The position numbers were made by a program, and so were the translations under genes. A stretch of 64,000 nucleotides of DNA, from assembly GCA_040902105.1 (NCBI GenBank), contig JBBDXW010000034.1, positions 62,001-126,000 on the forward strand, read 5' to 3'. The notes under the pieces were generated by a model. The model was not told where the DNA came from, ran no database searches, and was given only the letters and a program-made list of their open reading frames with translations. This stretch comes from IDS-8 sp040902105. Lineage in GTDB: Bacteria; Pseudomonadota; Gammaproteobacteria; Steroidobacterales; Woeseiaceae. Position 1 is the stretch's first letter. Each line of letters begins with the position of its first letter. Shown here piece by piece: positions 1 to 9,522 of the stretch.

Positions 1-3000
1 TGTTCGAGTTCCGTGACGCGTTCCGCATCGACCGCCTCCGGATCGTTTGGATCGAGCGCTTCCAGGGCAACCACCGGGTCGCCGTTGGCCACGGTAACAC
101 GATACAGCCGATTCACGCTAAGCCCGGCCTGACAGGGGTCGTCCGACGCGACATCCGGCTCGAAGGACACGAAGAAAACCGAATCGTCGAAAGTCTGCGA
201 ATCGGAAAGGACCTTTTCCCCGGCCGGAAGACTGAATTTCCAGCCGCGATCGGTCGGCTTGATCTCAGTGCCGAATTTACCGCTGACTTCCACCATGTCG
301 GCGTCCGTTGAGATCGCATAGTTGTCATACTGCGCTTGCGTCAGGCTATTGAATACGTCTTTGTCACGCAACGAATAGAAGCGGTCGGCAGCGCTGCCGT
401 CCAGCGGGTGCGCGCGATAACCGCTGCCGATGCTGATCGAGAGGTAACGCCTGTCCTGCCTGAGGTCGCGGAACAGCGAGACGTCCGGCGCGGTGTAAAA
501 GCGCCGCGTGTCCGCGGCACTCGGTGTCGCCAGACCTTCGGCGCCGAAACGGGCGATAACGCCTCCCGCCACGAGTTTGTCCGGCGTATTGCCGTTCGTG
601 ATGTCGAAGCGCCAGATCTGGCCGCCGAGATCGGCCGCATACATGCGATCGGCGAAGCCGTCGCCCGAGAGATCCAGCACCCGGACCCGGCTCGGGATTG
701 CTCTCGTCATCTTGGGTAAAACGAGATCGGCGGAAACGTCTGCACCTGCCTGCCACAGCAGTACGCCGGTTTCGATATCCAGCATGAATACGCCTGCGCC
801 TTCGGCGTCCGGGCTGCTCGGATGTATCGCCTGATCGTGCACGGTGTCGTAGCCGCCGCCCATGATCAGCACGGCCTTGTCGGTGCTGGTGACGTTCAGG
901 CTGTCGACGTTGATTTTTGCCGCGACCGGAGGCGACCAGGTCTGCCCGAATTCCGGGAACGTTTTCACCCACTTGAACTTCGGCGCGTCCTTAGCGGTAA
1001 CATCGAGCGCGTAATAGTTGTCGCCACCGCGGCGCATGCCGAAGACCAGGTAGACGAAATCCTTGTCCGCGGCTTTGATCTCGCCGTCCTGGTCGCGGTC
1101 CATCACGATCGGTACGAGGTCGCCGTCAAGACCATAGTTTTTATACGTGACGGTCTGATCGAAATACAGGTCGCCCATGTTCTCGAGCAGCTCGTGCGGG
1201 ACGAACGACCACATCTCGGCGCCCGTACCGGCGTCGATGGCGTGCAGGTATCCGTCGTTCGTTGCAGTGTATACAACGATGTCCGGTTTGCCGGCGTTGT
1301 CGCCGTAAACGATCGATGCCGGCTGTGCGTGCAATGAATCGCCCATCGTCTGCCTGACAAGCGTATCCGGATCGTTGTCCTCATTGGCGACATCGACTCC
1401 GCGAATCCACTCGATCATGGCGTAAACATCAGGCTCATCACTCGCCCCGGTCAGTCCGAAGGTCTCCGGCGTAAAGGCGCTTGCGTTCGATGACGCAATG
1501 CGGTTGGAACCGTCCGTGAGATCGGCGTTGCCGAGGTTGGTGTAGACCTTGCGGGAGGCAGGATCCGGCAGCAGGTTGGCGGCGCCGCCCTCATAAACGT
1601 TGGCGCCGTCGGCGTCCGCGCCCGGATTCCAGAAGTTGTGCGCGGTATCCGCGAAGTACCCGGTGCCCGGGTCGACCGCAGCCTCCGCGTTCTTGTCGAC
1701 AATCTGTGCGTCGGTAATGGTGTATTTCTTGATGTTGCCCGGCCAATGCACCTTGTCGTTCGCGCGAAACACCGATACGTACAGGTCGTTCAGATGCTGT
1801 GTGCGGTTGAATGCATTGACGGCCACAGCCGGAGCGGTGAAGGAGATGTCGCGGTCGAAGATGTTCGTGACGATGTCCGTCAGCGCGGCCGTCAGCGACT
1901 TGACGTCTTCCGCCTGGTAGTACTTGCCGCCCGAGTTGACGGCCGTCGTTTGCAGGATCGGTAAATGTCCCTTAAAGCCTATTGTGTACGTCGCGACTGT
2001 CTGGTCTCCGGGCACGTCGGAGTTAATGTCCTCCTTGGACAGGTATTCGGCGATGTCGTCGAGGCATACGCCGACACCGGTGCCGCCGCTGCACCCACTT
2101 CGGCCCAGAGCCGCGGTCCAATTCGGCAAGGTGCCGACATAATTGTCGGCATCAAAGTCCTGTGTCGGTTCACCGTCGGACAGATACACGTTGAAATTCT
2201 TCGCGCAGGCGTATTCCGTCGGCTGCCGGTACTTCATCGGGTCCGTGGAGTCGAGGGCGTCCGTGTCCGTACCCGACAGGTGTTTATAGTGAGAATTCAT
2301 ACCGCGCCAGTACAGAGCCGCTTCGTACATCGTTTCAGCAAGCGGCGTGTTGCCGACCGCCGGCAGGTTGTCGACCGCGGTCATGGCGTCGTCGCGGGTC
2401 GAATCGAGATCCTTGAGGGCCCGAATTACAAGGCCGCCGTCGTTGCCCTTGAAGTGCATGATGCCGACATTGACGTCGTTCATGGAACCGAGGACATTCT
2501 TGGTCACCGCCTTTACGATGTCGTTCCGCGTCATCTTGGAAACCGGCGGATCGTCGTACCAGTTGAGGTACTTGCCCGAGTAGATCGTGTAAATCTTGCT
2601 GGTCGGAGAACTACCCCAGTCGACCTCACGATCCTCGTCAGAGGTGAATCGGGACTTGTTGGTGCCTATAAGCGCATAGAGTTCATCGGGATCGCTGCCG
2701 TCGCCGTGTATGCCGGAGTCGTCGGCGCATTCAACGTAGGCGTCGTCCTCCCCGGACTTGAGCTCCATCCACTTCCATTTTCCATTCGACTTCCTGTACT
2801 GCGCCAGCGTGCCCGAATACGAACCGTGCGCCGTGATCTGGTCGATACCCTGCTTGCAGACAAAGTAGTCGTCGTCTACTCGCTGGTTCTCGACGCTGCC
2901 GTTGCCGTCGCAATCGGGAATGCTGCTCTTCGTGGTCCAGTAGTAGTCATTACTGTTACAGTCGCCGCCATAGGACTTGCTGCCGTCGAACGGTTCCTGA

Positions 3001-3188
3001 TTGACCTCCTCGACCGTAGTCATGCTGCCCGAGCTGTCCAGGATGAACAGAATATTCGGTTTTGCTGCATTGCTGGTCCCCGGAACCGTTAACAACAATT
3101 CGACGTCGTCTGCGACCGCCGGCATGCCGACCGTGAGCGCAAGTACGAGTCCCGCACCGGCCCAAAGGGTGCGGATGGACGAAGTCAT
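1..3188 (-). CDS. pilY1: PilY1-family type IV pilus tip adhesin/biogenesis factor, copy A (C-terminus beyond window)
   Basis: Frame read on the minus strand from ATG at 3188 stays open to the window edge, so the C-terminus is missing (at least 1,062 residues present). The N-terminus is a signal peptide ending near AVADD, followed by a von Willebrand A-like domain with an intact MIDAS-type DSSGSM. A beta-propeller region typical of PilY1 follows, with an Asp-rich calcium-loop candidate DRDQDGEIKAADKD near residue 696. PilY1 proteins sit at the pilus tip, help assembly and oppose PilT retraction in a calcium-dependent way. The protein is a clear paralogue of the one at 3750-7094 and shares motifs over its whole length. 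Each copy has its own small CxxC protein just upstream, 42 bp away here. Identity as PilY1 is secure; functional difference between copies is unknown. Confidence 0.93.
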   Translation of the reverse strand, partial: MTSSIRTLWAGAGLVLALTVGMPAVADDVELLLTVPGTSNAAKPNILFILDSSGSMTTVEEVNQEPFDGSKSYGGDCNSNDYYWTTKSSIPDCDGNGSVENQRVDDDYFVCKQGIDQITAHGSYSGTLAQYRKSNGKWKWMELKSGEDDAYVECADDSGIHGDGSDPDELYALIGTNKSRFTSDEDREVDWGSSPTSKIYTIYSGKYLNWYDDPPVSKMTRNDIVKAVTKNVLGSMNDVNVGIMHFKGNDGGLVIRALKDLDSTRDDAMTAVDNLPAVGNTPLAETMYEAALYWRGMNSHYKHLSGTDTDALDSTDPMKYRQPTEYACAKNFNVYLSDGEPTQDFDADNYVGTLPNWTAALGRSGCSGGTGVGVCLDDIAEYLSKEDINSDVPGDQTVATYTIGFKGHLPILQTTAVNSGGKYYQAEDVKSLTAALTDIVTNIFDRDISFTAPAVAVNAFNRTQHLNDLYVSVFRANDKVHWPGNIKKYTITDAQIVDKNAEAAVDPGTGYFADTAHNFWNPGADADGANVYEGGAANLLPDPASRKVYTNLGNADLTDGSNRIASSNASAFTPETFGLTGASDEPDVYAMIEWIRGVDVANEDNDPDTLVRQTMGDSLHAQPASIVYGDNAGKPDIVVYTATNDGYLHAIDAGTGAEMWSFVPHELLENMGDLYFDQTVTYKNYGLDGDLVPIVMDRDQDGEIKAADKDFVYLVFGMRRGGDNYYALDVTAKDAPKFKWVKTFPEFGQTWSPPVAAKINVDSLNVTSTDKAVLIMGGGYDTVHDQAIHPSSPDAEGAGVFMLDIETGVLLWQAGADVSADLVLPKMTRAIPSRVRVLDLSGDGFADRMYAADLGGQIWRFDITNGNTPDKLVAGGVIARFGAEGLATPSAADTRRFYTAPDVSLFRDLRQDRRYLSISIGSGYRAHPLDGSAADRFYSLRDKDVFNSLTQAQYDNYAISTDADMVEVSGKFGTEIKPTDRGWKFSLPAGEKVLSDSQTFDDSVFFVSFEPDVASDDPCQAGLSVNRLYRVTVANGDPVVALEALDPNDPEAVDAERVTELE

Positions 3189-3230
3189 TTGTGCCTACCT
3201 CTGAATTAAATCGATCCGTGACTTAATCGC

Positions 3231-3578
3231 TCAGTCAGCCACTCGAACACTTTTTACGGTGTTTGTCTCAGTGTCATAAGTAACCAGGGCGTAGTCTTCC
3301 TTGCTCCGCCTCAGGTTGTTGAAGTGTTTTCTGAAGTCGGCGAATAGCATTGCTTCGCCGCGCAAGAAATACTCGGTAGCCGGCGTCAATCGAACTGAAA
3401 TAAGCTCGCATTCTTCGCAGCCCTTGAACGTCAACCTGCTGTTGTCGGTGGTCGGCACGTTCATAAACGCCGTGCTGGTTTCTTTCGCTTCGACCAGCGT
3501 CTTCAGTTCCGCGATTGCAGGCAAGCTGAAGCACAATGCAAGCAGCACGGCAGCCATGCGAAACGTCATCGTCGTCAC
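3231..3578 (-). CDS. small exported CxxC protein paired with PilY1 copy A
   Basis: 115 residues from GTG at 3578, or 112 from ATG at 3569. A signal peptide (hydrophobic MAAVLLALCFSLPAIA) precedes a mature domain of about 90 residues containing KGCEECE, a CxxC pair. The protein is homologous in layout to the one at 7131-7469: both have a signal peptide, a Thr/Ser strand, FK-x-C-x-E-C, a DFR helix and a C-terminal K-[SA]-VRV. It is probably cotranscribed with the PilY1 gene that follows. I do not recognise a named family. A periplasmic partner or chaperone of PilY1, or a thiol-related factor, is inference from pairing only. Confidence 0.8.
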   Translation of the reverse strand: MTTMTFRMAAVLLALCFSLPAIAELKTLVEAKETSTAFMNVPTTDNSRLTFKGCEECELISVRLTPATEYFLRGEAMLFADFRKHFNNLRRSKEDYALVTYDTETNTVKSVRVAD

Positions 3579-3749
3579 TCCAGACTGATTCCCTGTTGCG
3601 AAGCGTGCAGGCCGTCCGGCGTGTACCTCCCGGCCATCATTTTCGTCGCTTCGAGTCCTGGCTTCGTTACCCGACTTTCAGGCCACGCGGTCGCGTTTCC
3701 AGGTTCATTTCCATATGTTAACGATTCCGGCAATTCCGGCTATGAACCA

Positions 3750-6700
3750 CTACTCAATTCCGTCCTGCGTCCACAGCGTTCTGACGGGATTGTTGATAAA
3801 TCCCGGGTCAAAGCACTCGACGCCGACGCAACCAATAGGCGGCGGTGAGCACGCTGCGCCCTCGCAGTCCGGATCGTTTGGACCGGGGAACAGGAACGCC
3901 GGAGTCGCCGCAATACCGCCCTGGGCAAGCTCGGTAACGCGCTCGGCGTCGGCATCCGCAGGCAGGACGGCGTCCAGGTTGTTCACTACCGGATCGCCGT
4001 TTATGACGCTTACCTGGTACAGGAAGTTGCGCCCGTTGCTCGGCTGGCAGGGGTCGAACGTGTTTGCTTCCGGGGAGAAGCCTACGAAAAATACCGAGTT
4101 GTCGAAGGTCACCGAGTTGGCGATCACGGCCTGGCTCGGCGGCATCGTGAATTTCCAGCCGCGATCGTCGGAATCGAGGACGACCCTGACTTGTCCGCTG
4201 ATCTCCACAAGATCCGTGTCGGTCACGATGTCGTAGTTGTCATAGGCATTCTGGTCGAGCCGTGTGAATACGTCCGGGTCTCTCACCGAGAAGAATCGGT
4301 CGTCGGCGCTCTCGTCGAGCGGGTGCGCCCGATAACCGCTGCCGATGCTGATCGAGATGTAACGGCGGGCTTGCAGCGGATCGATAAAAATCGAAACGTC
4401 GGGTGCGTTGTAGAAGCGGCGCGTATCCGCGGCCGACGGTGAACCGAGCCCTTCGGCGCCGAGCCGGGCGATCACGCCGCCGGCAACCAGGTTCGCCGGC
4501 GTCTCGCCGTTGGTGATATCGAAACGCCAAAGTTGGCCGCCCAGGTCGGACGCATACATGCGATCGGCCTGGCCGTCGCCGCTCACGTCGATTACCCGTA
4601 TCTGTGTCGGAATGGCCCGGGTCATGGACGCAAGTTGCAAGTCTGCGCCGCCGTCGGCCCCGACGCGCCACAGCCGTGCGCCGCTCTCGAGGTCCAGAAT
4701 GTGTATGCCGGCACCCTGGGCGTCGGCAGTCGCCGGATGTGCGCGCGTGTCATGTACAGGATCGTAGCCGCCACCGATCACGACCACGGCTCTTTCGCTG
4801 TTAAGGCCCGGGTCGTTGATATTCATGCGAGTAACAACCGGCGTCGACCAGCTTTGACCGAACTCCGGATACTGCGCTTGCCACAACAGTACCGGCGCAT
4901 TCTTGTTCGTGACGTCGAGCGCGTAATAGGAGTCGCCACCGCGCCGCATGCCGAACAGGATGTAGACAAAATCGCCGTCGCCGCCCTCGATCTCGCCGTC
5001 ACCGTCACTGTCGTTGATAACCGGGACGATGTTGCCGTCGATGCCGTAGTGCTTGAAGTTCGACTTGGGGTCGAAGAACAGGCGGTTCATGTCGGTGAGC
5101 AGTTCCCTGGGCACGAACGACCATAGCTCCTGACCTGTATTGCCGTTGACCGCATGCAAGTAACCGTCGTTGGTGCCGGTAAAGACGACGATGTCGGGCG
5201 AACTGGGGCTGCCGCCGTACACGACCGCGCCGGGCTGCGAGTGCAGGGGATCGCCCATCGCGTTGCGCACGGTCGTCGTCGGGTCGAAGTCCTCGTTGCG
5301 GATATCCTCACCACGCATCCAGCGAATCATCTCATCGATGGTTGGCTCACCGGTTGCACCGGTCAGGCCGAAGTCCGCAGCCGCAAATGCCCCTGAGTTC
5401 GCTGGCGAGATGGCGTTGTTGGCGGCCGTGAGCGCATTGCTGTTGCCGTTGTTCGTGTACAGGTTGCGCGAAACCGGAGCCGGCAGTTCGTGCGCGGCGC
5501 CGCCAAGCGTCACTTCGCTGCCGTCGGCAGCGCCGTCCGTCCACATGCTCAGTGCGCTGTCGAAGAAGAATCCGGTTGCCGGGTTGACGGCGTCGAGGCC
5601 ATTGGCATCGACAATCCGTCCGTTGTCAACACCATATTTTTTCAGGTTGCCCGGCCAATGGACGTTGGTCTTCGACGAAAACACGGTCATGTACAGGTCA
5701 TTCAGGTTTTGCGTCCGGTTGAACGTGTTGACCGCGACCGCCGGCGCGCTGAACGAAAGCGAACGCTCCGTGATTTCGGAAATGATATTGAGCATTGCAA
5801 GCGCAAGGCTTTCCACATCGTTAGCGAGGAAATACTTCCCGCCGGATATCTCGGCGGCATTGCGCAAAATATCGAGGTCGATGTCGAAACCAATGGTGTG
5901 GGTGGTGACGAACTGATCCCCCGCCATCGGAACGTCGATATCGACTTTCGACAGATATTCAGCGATGTCATCCAGGCACCGGCCCTCGCCGGTGCCGTTG
6001 CAGTCCGCACGGCCCAGACCCGCCGCGTATCCCGGCAAGGTGTTGATCAGTCCGGGCGTGTCCAGGTCGCCGTTCGGAACGCCGTCAGACAACAGGATGT
6101 TGAAATTCTTCGAGCAGACGTTGGTTTGGGGTTGCCTGTAATTCTCGGGTCCTGTCGAGTCCAGTGCCGCGGGATCCGTCGGGTATTGATTGACCGTTTC
6201 ACCGTAGTGCGCATTTACGCCGCGCCAGTACAATGCGGATTCAAAGAACGTTTCGGAAAGCGGTGTGCTGCCGTCCGCGTCCAGGCTGTCGATCGTGGTC
6301 AGTATGCTTGTGCGATCCGTTTCCAGGTCGCTGATGGCCTTGATGACCGGACCGCCGAGATTGTTGTTGAAACGCATGACACCGACGTTGACGTCCGTGA
6401 TGGAATTCAACACCGCTGACGTGACCGCCTTGAGAATATCGATCTTCGGCAGCGATACCGTGGCCGGCGAGTTCTTCCAGTTCAGATAGTTTCCGTCGTA
6501 AACGGTGTACGTCACCGTTGCGGGAGCGCTGCCCCAGCCCAGTTCGATATTCGAGTTGTTCGTGAACGCATTGCCGTCGGAGCCATTGGAAGCCCACAGA
6601 TTGCCCGCCGTGCCGTCACCGTGCTTGCCGGAGTCCGCCTGGCACTCGACGAGGTCCGAGGCGTTGCCCTGTTCCAGTTCCTGCCAGCGCGAAACCCCGG

Positions 6701-7094
6701 CAACGCCGGTGGCCCGATGCTGGACCATGGTGTCCGAATAACTGCCGATGCCTGTCAACTGGCCAGTCGCTGCATTGCAGACAAACGAACCATTGGCGAC
6801 GCGCTGCGTCGTGCTCGAGCAGTCCGGGGCGATATCGACGTCTGTCCAATAGACGCTGGCCGCGTCGCAGCTGCCGCCGGCGTAAGTTTGAGAAGCATCG
6901 TACGGCTCCTGCGTCATCACCTCGTCATCCATACTGCCCGAGGTGTCGAGGATGAACAGGATATTCGGCTTGCTGCCGGTATCGGGAGTCACCAGCAACA
7001 GTTCCGTGTCGTCGGCCATGGCCGGTGCGCCAACGGTCAAAGCAAGCAGGAGGCCCGCACTGGTCCATGTGGCTCGTCTCGTCTGGGCGTTCAT
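3750..7094 (-). CDS. pilY1: PilY1-family type IV pilus tip adhesin/biogenesis factor, copy B (complete)
   Basis: 1,114 residues, a usual length for PilY1. A signal peptide (cleavage near APAMADD) is followed by KPNILFILDTSGSM, an intact MIDAS-type motif of the vWA-like domain. The C-terminal half is the PilY1 beta-propeller, with repeated FVPRELL, DGDFVYILFGMRRGGDSYYALDV and a canonical EF-hand-like loop NDSDGDGEIEGGDGD near residue 693. The gene lies downstream of pilX and a small CxxC gene on the same strand. It probably belongs to the minor-pilin operon starting near 10.74 kb. The family acts at the pilus tip in priming, adhesion and calcium-regulated retraction control. Having two full paralogues in tandem is unusual. 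Confidence 0.95.
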   Translation of the reverse strand: MNAQTRRATWTSAGLLLALTVGAPAMADDTELLLVTPDTGSKPNILFILDTSGSMDDEVMTQEPYDASQTYAGGSCDAASVYWTDVDIAPDCSSTTQRVANGSFVCNAATGQLTGIGSYSDTMVQHRATGVAGVSRWQELEQGNASDLVECQADSGKHGDGTAGNLWASNGSDGNAFTNNSNIELGWGSAPATVTYTVYDGNYLNWKNSPATVSLPKIDILKAVTSAVLNSITDVNVGVMRFNNNLGGPVIKAISDLETDRTSILTTIDSLDADGSTPLSETFFESALYWRGVNAHYGETVNQYPTDPAALDSTGPENYRQPQTNVCSKNFNILLSDGVPNGDLDTPGLINTLPGYAAGLGRADCNGTGEGRCLDDIAEYLSKVDIDVPMAGDQFVTTHTIGFDIDLDILRNAAEISGGKYFLANDVESLALAMLNIISEITERSLSFSAPAVAVNTFNRTQNLNDLYMTVFSSKTNVHWPGNLKKYGVDNGRIVDANGLDAVNPATGFFFDSALSMWTDGAADGSEVTLGGAAHELPAPVSRNLYTNNGNSNALTAANNAISPANSGAFAAADFGLTGATGEPTIDEMIRWMRGEDIRNEDFDPTTTVRNAMGDPLHSQPGAVVYGGSPSSPDIVVFTGTNDGYLHAVNGNTGQELWSFVPRELLTDMNRLFFDPKSNFKHYGIDGNIVPVINDSDGDGEIEGGDGDFVYILFGMRRGGDSYYALDVTNKNAPVLLWQAQYPEFGQSWSTPVVTRMNINDPGLNSERAVVVIGGGYDPVHDTRAHPATADAQGAGIHILDLESGARLWRVGADGGADLQLASMTRAIPTQIRVIDVSGDGQADRMYASDLGGQLWRFDITNGETPANLVAGGVIARLGAEGLGSPSAADTRRFYNAPDVSIFIDPLQARRYISISIGSGYRAHPLDESADDRFFSVRDPDVFTRLDQNAYDNYDIVTDTDLVEISGQVRVVLDSDDRGWKFTMPPSQAVIANSVTFDNSVFFVGFSPEANTFDPCQPSNGRNFLYQVSVINGDPVVNNLDAVLPADADAERVTELAQGGIAATPAFLFPGPNDPDCEGAACSPPPIGCVGVECFDPGFINNPVRTLWTQDGIE

Positions 7095-7130
7095 GTCATT
7101 CCCCTGAATTATTTTGCCTGGCGCTCGAAA

Positions 7131-7469
7131 TCAGAACTTCACGCGAACCGCTTTGATGGTGTCCGATTCGAGGTGATGCAGGACGGTTACCGTTACTTCA
7201 CGACGATGCCTGATTTGTCCTAATGCATTGCGGAAGTCTTCCAGCGTCAGGCTGCGATTATTGGCTTCGTAGCGGGTCGATGCGGTTACCCGTATCGTTT
7301 CGAAGTTACATTCGCTGCACGGCTTGAATGTGAGCGTGCCGCTTGTGCTTCCCGGCAGGCGCAAATCCACGAGCGAAACTTCGTGCGCCTTGCTCACGAC
7401 CTCGAAAACCGCGGCGGCCGGCAAGCTTGCGCACAGCGCCAGGGTAAAAAGTAACGTTCGGATCTTCAT
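7131..7469 (-). CDS. small exported CxxC protein paired with PilY1 copy B
   Basis: 112 residues with a signal peptide (KIRTLLFTLALCASLPAAA) and the motif FKPCSECN. The body ends in SDTIKAVRVKF. It parallels the protein at 3231-3578 in size, motif order and position directly before a pilY1 gene (36 bp gap). No named domain is recognised. The repeated pairing argues that the two proteins act together, for instance in periplasmic folding or stability of PilY1; this is inference. Confidence 0.8.
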   Translation of the reverse strand: MKIRTLLFTLALCASLPAAAVFEVVSKAHEVSLVDLRLPGSTSGTLTFKPCSECNFETIRVTASTRYEANNRSLTLEDFRNALGQIRHRREVTVTVLHHLESDTIKAVRVKF

Positions 7470-7505
7470 CGGGTCTGCTCCCCTGATAGTCTTTTATGCA
7501 CTCGA

Positions 7506-7982
7506 TCAGAGTGTCGGCGCTTCGGGTCCAACGATGTAAAACGCCTGATTGTGTACCGCCGATGCATCCCGGTCGGTTTCGATCCCGGCCGCGCGTGCCG
7601 ATTCCGCAATCGCCCTTGCATTGAAATGGTAGGCGGCAATGCCGCTGCCCACTCCGAGGCTGAACGCCTTGTCGGGAACCAGGCTCGTGTCTTCGAATTC
7701 GATGGTTACGTCTACGGTGTCGTTTGCCCGTGCGGGCACTGTGATGTCGGGAATATTGGTAGGCGCGAGCGTATTGTACATGCCCTGCGACAGCGCGATT
7801 TCGATGCCGGTTTCAGCTGCCTGAAACGCGTTCTCATAGTTCTGGTCGTTACGCGCAAGCGCCAGTTCGGTGGTGGCGGTATTCATGCCGGAAATGGCCA
7901 GCACAGTAACGACCACCAGCAGGATAAGCCCGACCACCAGGGCGGCGCCGTTTTGTCTTTTGGATGAAGTCATTGTCTTCAT
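7506..7982 (-). CDS. pilX: type IV pilus minor pilin PilX
   Basis: 158 residues. Begins with a short basic leader, then GAALVVGLILLVVVTVLAISGM, the PilX-type N-terminal hydrophobic helix of a prepilin-like protein cut after Gly. As in many PilX proteins, the usual Glu at mature position 5 is absent. The following TTELALARNDQNYENAFQAAETGIE matches the PilX N-terminal domain. It lies between pilW and the PilY1 modules, the standard fimT-pilV-pilW-pilX-pilY1 order. Minor pilins of this set form the priming complex at the pilus tip. Confidence 0.92.
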   Translation of the reverse strand: MKTMTSSKRQNGAALVVGLILLVVVTVLAISGMNTATTELALARNDQNYENAFQAAETGIEIALSQGMYNTLAPTNIPDITVPARANDTVDVTIEFEDTSLVPDKAFSLGVGSGIAAYHFNARAIAESARAAGIETDRDASAVHNQAFYIVGPEAPTL

Positions 7983-7991
7983 AGCGGTCTC

Positions 7992-8996
7992 TCAAGTTCT
8001 GGTGTTGCGCAAAAGAATGGTCTTCGACACCTGCAGGCGGCGGAACTCGTCATTCGGCACTCCAAGGTCGACGTCGCCGGGTTCATAGTCCCGGTTGTCC
8101 ACGATGCCGCCTTCACGGTCGATCGAGCGCACGACCAGCCATATCCTTGCGGTCATGACGCGCGCGCCCGGTATAAACGTGGCCGCGTCGGGATCGAGAA
8201 TCGGATCGCCCGGGTTGACGTAGCGGTCAATCGTATTGTCACGATCGACGTCGACGCCGAACTGCAGCTGCAGATTCTCGACGCCCGGAGCCACTTCCTG
8301 ATCGACGATATCCGGATCCCCCGCTGTTACAGTCAGCGTATGCCGGCGCAAGGTAGGCACTCCGGCAATAAGGGCGGAATCTGCCGCAACGTAATAGGAG
8401 TTCACCAGCAGGTTGTGCGTTGCCGAGGTCAGCAGGTCGAAAGACGCCGGCACCGCGCCGTCCTTGAAAAGCTCTCCCTGGATACGCGTTGTCTGCACCT
8501 GCAACCGGCCAGCCTCTAACGGCTGCGGGTCGACGGTAGCACGGCGGATCGTGACGGTATCCGAATTGGGCTGCACGCCACCCGTCGCGCCGCATATCAG
8601 CGTGTAGCTATTGTTGCTGCCGACGACCGGCCGCGCAAGGTCCAGAGCCCAGTCAGCACCGCAGTCAGTGGCTGTGGTCGCCACTAACAGTCCGAACGGA
8701 TCCGCATCGCCATCAATCGCCCGGCCCTCGATGCTGTCGCCGCGGCTGCTGCGGCCCCAGTTGCTGGCCATTCGCAGGTCGGCTTCGATGGTGTCCAGAG
8801 CGAACTGCGCCGTTTCCTGCACACGCGCGATGGATTCGTTGATCACGAATGCCTGGCGGCTCTGGTTGTAAACCTGTACGGCGCCAATGATCAGGAACGA
8901 GCCGATCGAGAGCGCCACCATCAGTTCGACCAGCGTGACGCCGGCGATCGATTGTGTGCGACCTCTGCGCTTTCTTGTTTCGCCAGGTTCCATCAT
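7992..8996 (-). CDS. pilW: type IV pilus minor pilin PilW
   Basis: 334 residues from ATG at 8996, five bases after the pilV stop. The frame is open further upstream, but that stretch overlaps pilV and lacks pilin features, so the internal start is preferred. A prepilin signal follows: AG/VTLVELMVALSIG, with Glu at mature position 5, then a PilW-like region (ARVQETAQFALDTIEADLRMA). Size fits PilW, a large minor pilin that with PilV, PilX and PilY1 starts pilus assembly. The gene is part of the leftward minor-pilin operon. Confidence 0.92.
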   Translation of the reverse strand: MMEPGETRKRRGRTQSIAGVTLVELMVALSIGSFLIIGAVQVYNQSRQAFVINESIARVQETAQFALDTIEADLRMASNWGRSSRGDSIEGRAIDGDADPFGLLVATTATDCGADWALDLARPVVGSNNSYTLICGATGGVQPNSDTVTIRRATVDPQPLEAGRLQVQTTRIQGELFKDGAVPASFDLLTSATHNLLVNSYYVAADSALIAGVPTLRRHTLTVTAGDPDIVDQEVAPGVENLQLQFGVDVDRDNTIDRYVNPGDPILDPDAATFIPGARVMTARIWLVVRSIDREGGIVDNRDYEPGDVDLGVPNDEFRRLQVSKTILLRNTRT

Positions 8997-9001
8997 GACC
9001 G

Positions 9002-9484
9002 TCACATTTCGAAGACAGGGAAGGAGATGACGTAGGTCGGGTCCACGGCATAGCCGGCCTCGCTCCACGTCACGGTGACTGCATAGGTCGATGGGACGGC
9101 GGCGTTGTTGTAGACCACGTCGACATCGCCGTCGGGCAGGGTCTGGTCTGCCTGTTCGAGCCACAGGAAGATGTCGTTTGCAGCCATTTCGTCGTCCGTG
9201 CATTCGATGCCACCGGCGACGCAGTTGTTGTTGGCGCCTGCGCCCGCGTAGGCGGCGCCGGCCAGGGGGTTTGCCCGGATGCGATCCGCGATGTCGCCGG
9301 CGAGAGTAACAGCGTGGTGGCGGAACAGCGACGTGCGGCCGGCCTGCAGGCTGTGCACGTACAGACCGGCAATGCCGAGCATGCCGACCGACATCACGAT
9401 CAGTGCAATCAGGACTTCGACGAGGGAAAAGCCGCGGAGTCTGCGCGCGTTGGATAATTCAAGCGACATTCTTTTTGTTGGCAT
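9002..9484 (-). CDS. pilV: type IV pilus minor pilin PilV
   Basis: 160 residues from ATG at 9484, which has AAGG just upstream; ATG codons at 9514 and 9469 are alternatives. Prepilin peptidase site RG/FSLVEVLIALIVMSVGMLG with Glu5, followed by a PilV-type helix (AGLYVHSLQAGRTS). A short Cys-containing segment (NNNCVAGGIECTDDE) may form a disulfide loop. It sits between a FimT-like gene and pilW. Role: tip minor pilin needed for assembly with PilW, PilX and PilY1. Confidence 0.92.
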   Translation of the reverse strand: MPTKRMSLELSNARRLRGFSLVEVLIALIVMSVGMLGIAGLYVHSLQAGRTSLFRHHAVTLAGDIADRIRANPLAGAAYAGAGANNNCVAGGIECTDDEMAANDIFLWLEQADQTLPDGDVDVVYNNAAVPSTYAVTVTWSEAGYAVDPTYVISFPVFEM

Positions 9485-9522
9485 TTGCCTTGATCCCGGA
9501 ATAATGGTGAGCATCGCTGCGA

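Noticed and set aside
822..3092. Long plus-strand open frames across the pilY1 region
   Set aside because: They are antisense shadows of the PilY1 genes: no signal, no family motif, and the minus-strand frame has clear domains throughout.
8997..9203. 69-residue N-terminal extension of PilW
   Set aside because: It overlaps pilV, is Arg-rich and lies before a perfect prepilin leader; ATG at 8996 is the sensible start.
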